Source: Lachnospiraceae bacterium (GTDB lineage: Bacteria > Bacillota > Clostridia > Lachnospirales > Lachnospiraceae). Taken from it: a stretch of 64,000 nucleotides of DNA. Location: contig JAFUAB010000046.1 in the NCBI GenBank assembly GCA_017460885.1, forward strand, positions 82,973-146,972. The letters are read 5' to 3'. The notes beneath the pieces are model-generated. The model was not told the DNA's origin. It did not search any database and was given only the letters and a program-made list of their open reading frames with translations. Each line of letters starts with the position of its first letter. Position 1 is the first letter of the stretch. The translations under genes were made by a program, and so were the position numbers. This document shows, piece by piece, positions 5,137 to 13,431 of this stretch.

Positions 5137-5165
5137 AGGCAGAGTTGGTCTCTGCCTTTTTTTTA
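5137..5165 (+). terminator. Second rho-independent terminator upstream of clpB
   Basis: AGGCAGAG (5137-5144) pairs with CTCTGCCT (5150-5157) around TTGGT, followed by a run of eight T. A TATAAT hexamer at 5099-5104 lies between the two terminators, so a short transcript of about 50 nt could be made here, but no good -35 was found. The rest of 5166-5340 shows no convincing gene. Confidence 0.8.
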
Positions 5166-5341
5166 TGCCTTTTCCAATAGATTGGAAAAACTTTTTTCTG
5201 AATCCCGGGACCTGCGTATCCCAATACGAAACGCTTTCGTAAGCATATTTGGCTCCTGTTTTTTGTCCGTTTGATAAACGATGCATGACATCAGTGCGGG
5301 CCCTCCAATCGAATTGTTTTCACGAAAAGTTCAAAAAAATG

Positions 5342-5368
5342 TTAGCACTCACCATTGACGAGTGCTAA
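5342..5368 (+). promoter_or_regulatory. CIRCE operator (HrcA binding site) of clpB
   Basis: TTAGCACTC (5342-5350), nine bases, then GAGTGCTAA (5360-5368) is the exact CIRCE consensus. HrcA binds this element and represses heat-shock genes. It overlaps the -35 hexamer of the clpB promoter, so bound HrcA would block RNA polymerase. Confidence 0.95.
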
Positions 5369-5383
5369 CAAAGGGGTTATGAT
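5355..5383 (+). promoter_or_regulatory. clpB promoter, SigA type
   Basis: TTGACG (5355-5360), 17 bases, then TATGAT (5378-5383) fits the vegetative consensus. Transcription would start near 5390, giving a very short leader before the AAGGAGGTGA ribosome-binding site at 5393. The -35 lies within the CIRCE spacer and right arm. Confidence 0.75.
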
Positions 5384-5406
5384 AGTGCCATGAAGGAGGT
5401 GAGGTT

Positions 5407-7989
5407 ATGAATATACAGAAGTTTACACAAAAGTCGATTGAGGCGATCAATAATTGCGAGAAGCTCGCATATGAATACGGCAATCAGGAGATCGATCAGG
5501 AACATCTGCTGTATACCCTTTTGACCATAGATGATTCGCTGATACTGAAGCTCATAGAGAAGATGGGCATCAGTCCTGAGTATTTTACAAACAGGGCCGA
5601 GGATGCCGTGGCCAAGAGGGTCAAGGTATCGGGCGGCAATGTCTACATGAGCCAGGACTTAAACCGCGTGCTGCTCAGTGCCGAGGATGAAGCCAAAGCA
5701 ATGGGAGATGAGTATGTTTCGGTCGAGCATATCTTTCTGGCGCTCCTTAACAGTCCTAACAGGGAGGTCGGTGCGATCCTTAAGGAGTCAAATATTACCA
5801 GAGAGAGATTTCTCGGTGCACTTTCGACGGTGAGAGGCAACCAGAAGGTGGTATCGGATAATCCGGAGGCCACCTATGATACCCTGGCCAAATACGCGCA
5901 GGATCTGGTGGCACAGGCATCAAACCAGAAGCTGGATCCGGTGATAGGCAGGGATTCCGAGATACGCAACGTGATCCGGATCCTTTCACGCAAGACCAAG
6001 AACAACCCCGTACTGATCGGTGAACCCGGAGTCGGCAAGACCGCCGTGGTCGAGGGACTGGCGCAGAGAATAGTCAGGGGTGACGTGCCTGAGGGACTCA
6101 AGGATAAGAAGCTCTTCGCACTTGATATGGGGGCTCTCGTGGCAGGTGCCAAATACAGAGGTGAATTCGAAGAGAGGTTAAAGGCCGTGCTGGATGAGGT
6201 CAAGGCCTCCGAAGGACAGATCATACTTTTCATCGATGAGCTGCATACGATAGTCGGTGCAGGCAAGACTGATGGAGCGCTGGATGCCGGCAATATGCTG
6301 AAGCCCATGCTGGCCAGAGGTGAACTCCACTGTATCGGTGCCACGACGCTGAACGAGTACAGGCAGTATATAGAGAAGGATTCCGCACTGGAGCGTCGTT
6401 TCCAGCCGGTAATGGTTGACGAGCCCACGGTTGAGGATACGGTTTCCATACTCAGGGGACTCAAGGACAGATACGAGGTCTACCACGGCGTCAAGATACA
6501 GGATTCCGCACTTGTATCGGCGGCAGTGCTTTCCGACAGGTATATCTCGGACAGATTCCTGCCGGACAAGGCCATCGACCTCGTGGATGAAGCCTGTGCT
6601 ATGATCAAGACCGAGCTGGATTCGATGCCAACGGAGATGGATGAGCTCAACCGTCGTATCATGCAGCTTGAGATCGAAGAGACTGCACTGAAGAAAGAGG
6701 ACGATAATCTGAGCATGGAACGTCTTGCCGACCTGCAGAAGGAGCTGGCCGAGCTCAAGGATAAGTTCAACAGCATGAAGGCTCAGTGGGATAATGAAAA
6801 GGCCTCAGTGGATAAACTGAGTGCCCTGCGGGAGCAGATCGATTCACTGAACTCGCAGATACAGATCGCACAGAGAGACGGGGATTATGAAACTGCCGCC
6901 AAGCTGACTTACGGCGAGCTGCCTGAGCTTAAGAAGCAGCTGGAGGCTGAGGAAGCGGGCATACAGAGCCGCGATATGAGTCTGGTTCATGAGGCGGTCA
7001 CGGATGAGGAGATCGCCAGGATCATTTCCAGGTGGACGGGCATACCCGTAGCGAAGCTGACCGAGAGCGAGAGATCCAAGACGCTCCATCTGGATGAAGA
7101 ACTGCATAAGAGAGTGGTAGGACAGGACGAGGGAGTGACGCTTGTTTCCGAGGCCATCATGAGGTCCAAGGCGGGCATCAAGGATCCGACCAAGCCGATA
7201 GGCTCGTTCCTTTTCCTCGGGCCTACCGGAGTCGGTAAGACCGAGCTGGCCAAGAGCCTGGCCGCTGCGCTTTTTGATGATGAAAACAATATGGTCCGCA
7301 TCGACATGAGCGAGTATATGGAGAAATTCTCAGTGTCCAGGCTGATCGGAGCGCCTCCCGGATATGTAGGCTATGAGGAGGGCGGACAATTGACCGAAGC
7401 AGTCAGGAGAAAGCCGTATTCGGTGGTTCTTTTTGATGAGATCGAAAAGGCGCATCCCGACGTATTCAACGTGCTGCTGCAGGTATTGGACGACGGACGC
7501 ATTACGGACTCACAGGGACGCACGGTAGACTTCAAGAATACGATCCTGATAATGACCAGCAACATAGGTGCACAGTACCTGTTGGACGGCATCAGGGATG
7601 ACGGAACGATAGACGAGGAATCGACCCGTATGGTCAATGAAGAGCTGCGTGCCCACTTCAGACCCGAGTTCCTGAACCGCCTGGATGAGACCATCATGTT
7701 CAAGCCTCTGACAAAGGATAATATTACGGCAATAGTGGATCTTATCATGGCTGATTTAAACAGCAGGCTCAGTGACAGGTCGGTGCATGTCCGTTTGACG
7801 GATGCGGCAAAATCCTATATAGTTGAGGAAGCATATGATCCGGTGTACGGAGCAAGACCGTTGCGCAGATATATACAGAAAACAGTCGAGACGCTTTCGG
7901 CGAAGCTGATACTCAGCGGCGGGGTCAATGAAGGCGACACGATCGAGATCGACCGCGGAGACGAAGGACTGGTTTGCAGAGCAGGTTGA
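5407..7989 (+). CDS. clpB: ATP-dependent protein disaggregase ClpB
   Basis: ClpB is a hexameric AAA+ chaperone that, with the DnaK system, pulls aggregated proteins apart in the cytoplasm. All domains are present in the 860 residues. The double Clp-N repeat spans about 1-145. AAA domain 1 has Walker A GEPGVGKT at 205-212 and Walker B LFIDELHT near 274-281. The long coiled-coil middle domain covers about 400-530. AAA domain 2 has Walker A GPTGVGKT near 600 and Walker [14 protein letters not shown], and is followed by the D2-small domain. The coiled-coil middle domain separates ClpB from ClpC and ClpA. The start has an ideal AAGGAGGTGA site. Control by HrcA through the CIRCE element just upstream is directly visible. 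The gene is followed by a repeat-like stretch and a cyclophilin gene. Confidence 0.97.
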   Translation: MNIQKFTQKSIEAINNCEKLAYEYGNQEIDQEHLLYTLLTIDDSLILKLIEKMGISPEYFTNRAEDAVAKRVKVSGGNVYMSQDLNRVLLSAEDEAKAMGDEYVSVEHIFLALLNSPNREVGAILKESNITRERFLGALSTVRGNQKVVSDNPEATYDTLAKYAQDLVAQASNQKLDPVIGRDSEIRNVIRILSRKTKNNPVLIGEPGVGKTAVVEGLAQRIVRGDVPEGLKDKKLFALDMGALVAGAKYRGEFEERLKAVLDEVKASEGQIILFIDELHTIVGAGKTDGALDAGNMLKPMLARGELHCIGATTLNEYRQYIEKDSALERRFQPVMVDEPTVEDTVSILRGLKDRYEVYHGVKIQDSALVSAAVLSDRYISDRFLPDKAIDLVDEACAMIKTELDSMPTEMDELNRRIMQLEIEETALKKEDDNLSMERLADLQKELAELKDKFNSMKAQWDNEKASVDKLSALREQIDSLNSQIQIAQRDGDYETAAKLTYGELPELKKQLEAEEAGIQSRDMSLVHEAVTDEEIARIISRWTGIPVAKLTESERSKTLHLDEELHKRVVGQDEGVTLVSEAIMRSKAGIKDPTKPIGSFLFLGPTGVGKTELAKSLAAALFDDENNMVRIDMSEYMEKFSVSRLIGAPPGYVGYEEGGQLTEAVRRKPYSVVLFDEIEKAHPDVFNVLLQVLDDGRITDSQGRTVDFKNTILIMTSNIGAQYLLDGIRDDGTIDEESTRMVNEELRAHFRPEFLNRLDETIMFKPLTKDNITAIVDLIMADLNSRLSDRSVHVRLTDAAKSYIVEEAYDPVYGARPLRRYIQKTVETLSAKLILSGGVNEGDTIEIDRGDEGLVCRAG

Positions 7990-7990
7990 A

Positions 7991-8033
7991 CCATGGGGAC
8001 GGGATGACACTCGGGGACGGAGTCAAGGTGTCA
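7991..8033 (+). repeat. Small repeat element between clpB and the cyclophilin gene
   Basis: GGGGACGG occurs twice (7995-8002 and 8013-8020), and TGACAC at 8005-8010 is matched by GTGTCA at 8028-8033 in inverted orientation. The layout resembles short dispersed repeats of Clostridia. No second copy is seen in this window, so the mobile nature is inferred. Confidence 0.4.
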
Positions 8034-8056
8034 GAATCATGAATAAGGAGATTGAA

Positions 8057-8578
8057 ATGAGCAGTAATCCGATAGTTACAATTATGATGGAAAATGGTGA
8101 CGTGATCAAAGCCGAGCTTTATCCGGAGATCGCGCCGCAGTCAGTTTACAACTTCATCAGCCTGGTGAAGCAGGGCTTCTATGACGGCCTGATCTTTCAC
8201 AGGGTCATCAAGGGCTTCATGATCCAGGGCGGTGATCCCGAAGGTATGGGCTTCGGCGGCCCCGGGTATCATATCAAGGGTGAGTTTGCGATGAACGGAT
8301 TTGCCAATGACCTCAAACATACGGAGGGTGTGCTGTCGATGGCACGTTCGCAGCATCCCGATTCCGCCGGCAGCCAGTTCTTCATCATGCATAAGAATTC
8401 ACCGCACTTAGACGGCAGTTATGCTGCTTTCGGCAAGGTTACGGAAGGAATGGATGCAGTCAACAGGATCGCAGAGACCGAGACCGACTATCAGGACAGA
8501 CCCCGCACAGAGCAGAGAATGAAGACCGTCACCGTCGAGACCTTCGGCGTGGAATATCCGGAACCGGAAAAGCTGTAA
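8057..8578 (+). CDS. Peptidyl-prolyl cis-trans isomerase, cyclophilin type
   Basis: The enzyme speeds cis-trans isomerisation of X-Pro bonds and assists protein folding. The 173 residues cover a complete single-domain cyclophilin. FHRVIKGFMIQGGDPEG supplies the catalytic Arg, GVLSMARSQHPDSAGSQFFI the substrate groove, and LDGSYAAFGKV the end of the core. No signal peptide is present, so it is cytoplasmic. The start at 8057 is chosen because AAGGAG lies six bases before it. Upstream in-frame ATGs at 8039 and within clpB have no such site. It sits 67 bases after clpB and may be read through from the heat-shock promoter. A perfect palindromic terminator follows. Confidence 0.93.
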   Translation: MSSNPIVTIMMENGDVIKAELYPEIAPQSVYNFISLVKQGFYDGLIFHRVIKGFMIQGGDPEGMGFGGPGYHIKGEFAMNGFANDLKHTEGVLSMARSQHPDSAGSQFFIMHKNSPHLDGSYAAFGKVTEGMDAVNRIAETETDYQDRPRTEQRMKTVTVETFGVEYPEPEKL

Positions 8579-8594
8579 CAACTGCAATTGAATA

Positions 8595-8629
8595 CTAAGG
8601 AAAGACTGATTTAATCAGTCTTTCCTTAG
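8595..8629. terminator. Palindromic bidirectional terminator
   Basis: CTAAGGAAAGACTG (8595-8608) pairs with CAGTCTTTCCTTAG (8616-8629) around ATTTAAT. It separates the convergent cyclophilin and lacI-type genes. Its right half (8611-8629) recurs exactly at 49347-49365. Confidence 0.75.
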
Positions 8630-8644
8630 ATGATCGGGTATGAG

Positions 8645-9700
8645 TCAAGTGCTCTCCGTTGATTCTCTGTAGATCAGATCGGTCTCAGTATAGGTGATCC
8701 TGTAATTCAGATCCGGCTGTGCTATTCTGGATATGATGAGATTCGCCGCCGAGTACCCGATTATCTGGCTGTGGATATGACATGTGGACAGAGACGGAGT
8801 CATGATCTTTGATTCCGGAGAATCGTCAAATCCGAACAGCTTTATATCACGGGGGCAGTCTACCCCGAGTTTTCTCAGGCCATACAGCAGATCAAGCGCA
8901 ACGAAGTCGTTCGCGCAAATGAACATTTCAGGTAATTCTTTTATTTCTTCCAATGTTTTGTACAGATAATCCTTATATTGCGCATCATGTGGATGAACCT
9001 CGGTCAGGCAGTATTTGTCTTCATAATTAAGATTGTTGATGAACATTGCCTCACGAAATGCCATATAACGCTCGTAAAATGAACGGCAGTGGGTTACCTG
9101 TCCGACAAAGCCGATCTTCGTTATCCCGCGTTTGCTCATATCATTAACTACACTGTATATGGCGGTGAAGTTGTCCATGAGCAGGATGTCGGCATTTATG
9201 GGCTTCCAGAAGCATGCGACCGGAGCATCGATCATCAGCACGGGTATGCCGAGATTACAGATCATCTTGCAGTAAGGATGGTTGAACATTTCGATGCACA
9301 CAATGCCCTTTGTCGTTTCAGGCCTGAAGGAGATGGGAAGAGAAAGCTCCGCGATACTGTTCTCGTCTACCCGGTGCATTGTCAGGCTGTATCCGAGAAG
9401 GGATATTTCGTGCTGAAACTTATCCAGCATGGTTGAGGCAAAATGTGAATTGCTGAGATAATTGCCGGTCAGAAGGGCTATTTCTTCGGATGTCTTCGAG
9501 CGGGAAACGTTCGGATTCCTGATATCCGAGACGGAACTGGCGTATGAGAATTGTTTATATCCCATTTCTATGGCTTTTTCCAAAACCTTCTCTCTGGTTG
9601 ATTCCGCCAGTACGCCGGTATTGTTTATTGCCTTTGATACCGTGTTTCGGGATACTCCCAGAGCGTCGGCTATGTCCTGCAGTGTTACCTTGGATGCCAT
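8645..9700 (-). CDS. LacI-family transcriptional regulator of the fructan/sucrose locus
   Basis: This 351-residue protein has a LacI helix-turn-helix at its N-terminus (VTLQDIADALGVSRNTVSKAINN), followed by a periplasmic-binding-protein-like sensor domain (about 65-345). The start at 9700 is preferred over the ATG at 9706, because ACGGAGA is directly adjacent to the latter but correctly spaced for the former. The gene is divergent from the ABC transporter and GH32 genes, the usual layout for a local repressor that releases its operators when sugar binds. The intergenic region holds TTTTAC-N4-GTAAAA, a candidate operator. The inducing sugar is inferred to be sucrose or a fructo-oligosaccharide. 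Confidence 0.9.
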   Translation of the reverse strand: MASKVTLQDIADALGVSRNTVSKAINNTGVLAESTREKVLEKAIEMGYKQFSYASSVSDIRNPNVSRSKTSEEIALLTGNYLSNSHFASTMLDKFQHEISLLGYSLTMHRVDENSIAELSLPISFRPETTKGIVCIEMFNHPYCKMICNLGIPVLMIDAPVACFWKPINADILLMDNFTAIYSVVNDMSKRGITKIGFVGQVTHCRSFYERYMAFREAMFINNLNYEDKYCLTEVHPHDAQYKDYLYKTLEEIKELPEMFICANDFVALDLLYGLRKLGVDCPRDIKLFGFDDSPESKIMTPSLSTCHIHSQIIGYSAANLIISRIAQPDLNYRITYTETDLIYRESTEST

Positions 9701-9797
9701 GAGCATTCTCCGTTTCTGAAATGTTGCAGCATATAATAATTTAAGAAAAAAGGCCGATAATCCTAAAATTCCTTAAATCATTCGCTTTCTTCATTAT

Positions 9798-9851
9798 AAA
9801 ATGTAAAACCATATGTGTCAAATGCAAATAAATTATTTTACAAATGTAAAA
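9798..9851 (+). promoter_or_regulatory. Candidate operator sites for the LacI-type regulator
   Basis: The palindrome TTTTAC-AAAT-GTAAAA lies at 9836-9851, immediately before the ribosome-binding site of the first permease. The related sequence AAAATGTAAAAC lies at 9798-9809, so AAATGTAAAAC occurs twice, 43 bases apart. This fits two half or full sites for a dimeric LacI protein in the divergent control region. Binding is inferred. Confidence 0.45.
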
Positions 9852-9864
9852 CGGAGGTTATCTT

Positions 9865-10785
9865 ATGAATGCAAAAGCAGGAGACAAGAAACTGCACAAT
9901 ACTCTCGTATATCTTAAGCAGCATTGGCAGTTATACGTGTTTTTTTTGGGACCGGCGCTCGTGCTTACTATCGTTTTCAGGTACATTCCCATGGGTGGTA
10001 TCCTGATCGCCTTTCAGAAATACAATCCTTTCAAGGGAATACTCGGAAGTGAATGGGTTGGACTTAAGTACTTTAGGCAGTTTTTATCATCACCGGACTT
10101 CCTGCAGTATCTGGCCAACACTCTTAAGCTGAGCGTTTTCGGTCTTTTGTGGGGATTCCCGATGCCGATAATCCTGGCGCTTCTGCTCAACAGGATCGCC
10201 AGCAGCAAGATCAAGCAGAAGATCCAGCTGGTGCTGTACATGCCCAATTTTATCTCCGTCATAGTTCTGTGCGGTATGGTAAGGATCCTGCTGTCAGTTA
10301 CGGGACCGATCAACATGATGCTGGGCAGCAACATCAATTTCCTGACGATCCCGGCAGCCTTCAGACCAATTTATATTATCAGCGGAATATGGCAGGGAGC
10401 CGGATGGGCATCGATCATGTATACGGCTGCGCTTTCGAACGCGAGCAAAGAATTAAAGGAAGCGGCCAGAATAGACGGAGCCAATATCTGGCAGCAGATA
10501 AAGGCAGTTGAATGGCCTGCCATCAAGGATATGGTAGTTATTCAGTTCATCCTTCAGGCCGGCAATATCATGAGCGTGGGCTTCGAAAAGGCATATGCCC
10601 TTCAGTCCGACATGAATCTGGCTTCATCGGAGATCATTGCAACATATGTATATAAAAAGGGTCTGCTGAACGGTGACTATAGTTATTCCACAGCGGTAGG
10701 TCTTTTTAACACGATCATCAACGTGATACTTCTCGTATCGGTAAACAAGATAGTCGAAAAGCTTAACGACGGTCAGGGATTATAA
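9865..10785 (+). CDS. ABC sugar transporter permease, LplB type
   Basis: The protein has 306 residues with about six membrane segments and the binding-protein-dependent permease motif (EAARIDGANIWQQIKAVEWP, about 205-224). That motif contacts the ATPase subunit. The N-terminal FFLGPALVLTIVFRYIPMGG is typical of the LplB subfamily used for oligosaccharides in Firmicutes. It pairs with the permease directly downstream and the large lipoprotein after it. No ATPase gene is present here; such systems usually share an MsmK/UgpC-type ATPase encoded elsewhere. An ACGGAGG site precedes the ATG. Confidence 0.93.
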   Translation: MNAKAGDKKLHNTLVYLKQHWQLYVFFLGPALVLTIVFRYIPMGGILIAFQKYNPFKGILGSEWVGLKYFRQFLSSPDFLQYLANTLKLSVFGLLWGFPMPIILALLLNRIASSKIKQKIQLVLYMPNFISVIVLCGMVRILLSVTGPINMMLGSNINFLTIPAAFRPIYIISGIWQGAGWASIMYTAALSNASKELKEAARIDGANIWQQIKAVEWPAIKDMVVIQFILQAGNIMSVGFEKAYALQSDMNLASSEIIATYVYKKGLLNGDYSYSTAVGLFNTIINVILLVSVNKIVEKLNDGQGL

Positions 10786-10797
10786 GGAGTGGACAAA

Positions 10798-11709
10798 ATG
10801 GAAAAAGCGATCAGAAGTAAGAGTGAATTTTTCAGAGTTTCCCTTGGAGATAAGATATTCCTTCTCTGCGGATATACATTACTTGCATTGTTTGTTGCGG
10901 CAGTGATCGGACCGGTGGTCTACATCATCATCGCGTCCTTCATGGATCCCATAACACTGCAGAATAAAGGGATCGTATTCGATTTAAGCAAATGGACGCT
11001 GACGGCCTACGAGAGGGTAATGACCAATTCCCAGATCTGGACGGGATTTTTTAATGCGGTTCTGTATTCGGTGCTGTTTGCACTGCTCTCGGTTTTTATC
11101 ACGCTGCTGTGCGCATATCCGATGTCACGCGATGATTTTAAGGGGAAAAAGATATTCAATGCGATCTTTATCATAACAATGTTTTTTGGAGGCGGTCTGA
11201 TCCCTACGTATCTGCTCATCAGCAACCTTGGACTTCTGGACAGCATGTGGGCGGTGATCCTTCCGGGCTCGTTCAGCGTTTGGAACATGATAATAGCGAG
11301 AACGTATTATAAAGGGATCCCCGCGGAACTGAGGGAAGCGGCGGACGTTGACGGAGCCAATGAACTTGTATTCTTCTTTAAGATACTGCTGCCTGTGTGC
11401 AAGCCGCTCATAGCAGTGCTGATCCTCTGGCAGTTCGTGGGAATGTGGAACAGCTATTTTGATGCAATGATTTATATCAACTCCGCGAGCAAGCAGCCGC
11501 TTCAGCTGGTGCTTCGCGCGATACTTATACAGAATGAGCCGGATCCCGGCATGATAGCAGATATGCAGAGTACCGCACAGAGGGCGCAGCTGGCGGAGCT
11601 TCTGAAATATGCAACCATAATCGTATCCAGCCTGCCGCTGGTGGTGATGTATCCCTTTTTTCAGAAATATTTTGATTCCGGGATAATGGTCGGCTCAGTG
11701 AAAGGCTGA
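10798..11709 (+). CDS. ABC sugar transporter permease, YtcP type
   Basis: This is the second inner-membrane permease subunit, 303 residues with about six membrane segments. Its motif REAADVDGANELVFFFKILLP (near residue 185) is the partner of the one in the preceding gene. The start at 10798 is chosen because AAGGAG lies nine bases upstream. A GTG at 10789 is too close to that site. The gap to the preceding gene is 12 bases, so the two are translated from one transcript. The IPTYLLISNLGLLDSMWAVILP segment is characteristic of the YtcP/CarB subfamily. The substrate is inferred from the GH32 gene that follows. Confidence 0.92.
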   Translation: MEKAIRSKSEFFRVSLGDKIFLLCGYTLLALFVAAVIGPVVYIIIASFMDPITLQNKGIVFDLSKWTLTAYERVMTNSQIWTGFFNAVLYSVLFALLSVFITLLCAYPMSRDDFKGKKIFNAIFIITMFFGGGLIPTYLLISNLGLLDSMWAVILPGSFSVWNMIIARTYYKGIPAELREAADVDGANELVFFFKILLPVCKPLIAVLILWQFVGMWNSYFDAMIYINSASKQPLQLVLRAILIQNEPDPGMIADMQSTAQRAQLAELLKYATIIVSSLPLVVMYPFFQKYFDSGIMVGSVKG

Positions 11710-11758
11710 GAAAATCAACTCATTAACGATACAAGCATACAGAAAAAAGGAGAGGAAA

Positions 11759-13411
11759 ATGAAAAACGGATTAACCAGGATATTGTCTTCAACGCTTGCC
11801 ATAGTAATGGCGGCAGGCATGTTCACCGGCTGCGGAGGTGCCGGATCATCAAGCGGAGCATCGGGAGTAGATATGGACAATCTCTCGTTCCCGCTGGAAA
11901 AACAGGTTACGATAACCGGAACCATCAGCTATCCCTCGGGTACGGAATCCGATCCGAATAAGAGAACCATATTCAAAAGACTTGAGGAAGAGACAAATGT
12001 ACATGTGGAATGGACGGCTATCTCAAGTGATCAGTGGGGAGACAAGATCCAACTTAACATGGCTAACAAGAATACACTTACGGACTTTGTGTTTAATGCC
12101 GGTTTCGGTAACTCCGATCTGATCAGATACGCGGATCAGGGCGTTATACTTCCGGTAGAGGATTATATTGATAATAATATGCCCAATCTCAAAGCCGTAT
12201 TCGATAAATATCCCGAATACCGCGCAATGTGCGAGGATTCGGAGGGTCACATCTGGGCACTTCCCTGGATCGAGCAGCTTGGATCCAATAAGACCGCGAT
12301 CCAGACCGTAGGAAACAATTTTACCTATATCAATCAGAAGTGGCTTGATTTCCTCGGACTGTCCACTCCCACGACGGTAGATGAGTTTGAGGAAGTGCTT
12401 AAGGCATTCCGTGACCATACATCTGAACTTCAGGCCGAGTTTGGGATTGAGGGAGACATCATTCCGATGTCATGCATAATGAATGACCAGGATCCCAGCC
12501 TGCTGATCAACGGATTCGGCGAGGGCTACGGAGATAATGACATGGGTCAGCACATTGCCGTTACGGATGACAAAAAGGTGATCTGCACGGCTACGACAGA
12601 AGGCTTTAAGTCCGGGATGCAATGGCTGCACACTTTATATGACGAGGGACTTATCGATCCCGAATGCTTTACACAGGACTGGTCAACCTATGTTGCCAAG
12701 GGGAAATCCCACAGATACGGCGTATGCTTTACCTGGGATGTGGCAAATGTGGATAATCTTGAGGATTTCGTGCCGCTGGCAGCACTTGAGGCAGATACCA
12801 GAAATGTTACACCCATGAACGGCTCCTTTACATCCGGATTTGACCGCGGCAGATGCGTCATCACCGCAAAATGCGACAATCCCGCATTCGTTTGCGCATG
12901 GCTTGATTTTATGTATGATCCCTTCCAGTCCCCTCAGAACAACTGGGGAACCTACGGTGAGGACGATGAGTTTGATATCTTTGAGCTTTCAACAAATGAC
13001 AAGGGTGAGCGGATGCTGAAGCATGCTCCGCTGGGAGATGCTTCTCCCGTAGAAGTACGAGAGGCTGAAGCGGTAGGCGGACCTCTTGCGATACTTGACG
13101 AGTACTACGGCGTATACGTGACTTGCCCCGATGATGCACAGTATCGTCTTGACTGGATCAAGGAATACTACACGGATGACATGCATTGTGAATACGTATA
13201 TCCCAACGTGTTCATGACGGCAGAGGATACCGAGAAGCTCACGACTATCCAGACCGATCTGATCAGCTATATCAATTCAAGCCGAAGCAGCTTTGTCATG
13301 AACGGATTATCGGATACGGAGTGGGACGAGTATATAAAGCAGGTTAATGCTTACGGAATCGATGAGTATCTTTCCATCTATCAGAAGTATCTTGATGAGT
13401 TTTATCAATAA
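11759..13411 (+). CDS. Sugar-binding lipoprotein of the ABC transporter (LipO type)
   Basis: The extracytoplasmic substrate-binding subunit has 550 residues, the large size typical of partners of LplB/YtcP permeases. Residues 1-24 form a lipoprotein signal with the lipobox FTGC, so Cys25 would be acylated and anchored in the membrane. A Gly/Ser-rich linker follows. The mature domain has a tryptophan-rich sugar-binding pattern, for example WEMW-like and GHIWALPWIEQ segments. An AAAGGAGAGG site precedes the ATG. It captures the substrate outside the cell for import and cleavage by the downstream GH32 enzyme. The exact ligand is not readable from sequence. Confidence 0.92.
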   Translation: MKNGLTRILSSTLAIVMAAGMFTGCGGAGSSSGASGVDMDNLSFPLEKQVTITGTISYPSGTESDPNKRTIFKRLEEETNVHVEWTAISSDQWGDKIQLNMANKNTLTDFVFNAGFGNSDLIRYADQGVILPVEDYIDNNMPNLKAVFDKYPEYRAMCEDSEGHIWALPWIEQLGSNKTAIQTVGNNFTYINQKWLDFLGLSTPTTVDEFEEVLKAFRDHTSELQAEFGIEGDIIPMSCIMNDQDPSLLINGFGEGYGDNDMGQHIAVTDDKKVICTATTEGFKSGMQWLHTLYDEGLIDPECFTQDWSTYVAKGKSHRYGVCFTWDVANVDNLEDFVPLAALEADTRNVTPMNGSFTSGFDRGRCVITAKCDNPAFVCAWLDFMYDPFQSPQNNWGTYGEDDEFDIFELSTNDKGERMLKHAPLGDASPVEVREAEAVGGPLAILDEYYGVYVTCPDDAQYRLDWIKEYYTDDMHCEYVYPNVFMTAEDTEKLTTIQTDLISYINSSRSSFVMNGLSDTEWDEYIKQVNAYGIDEYLSIYQKYLDEFYQ

Positions 13412-13431
13412 TTATGCCGGGGTGAGATGAA

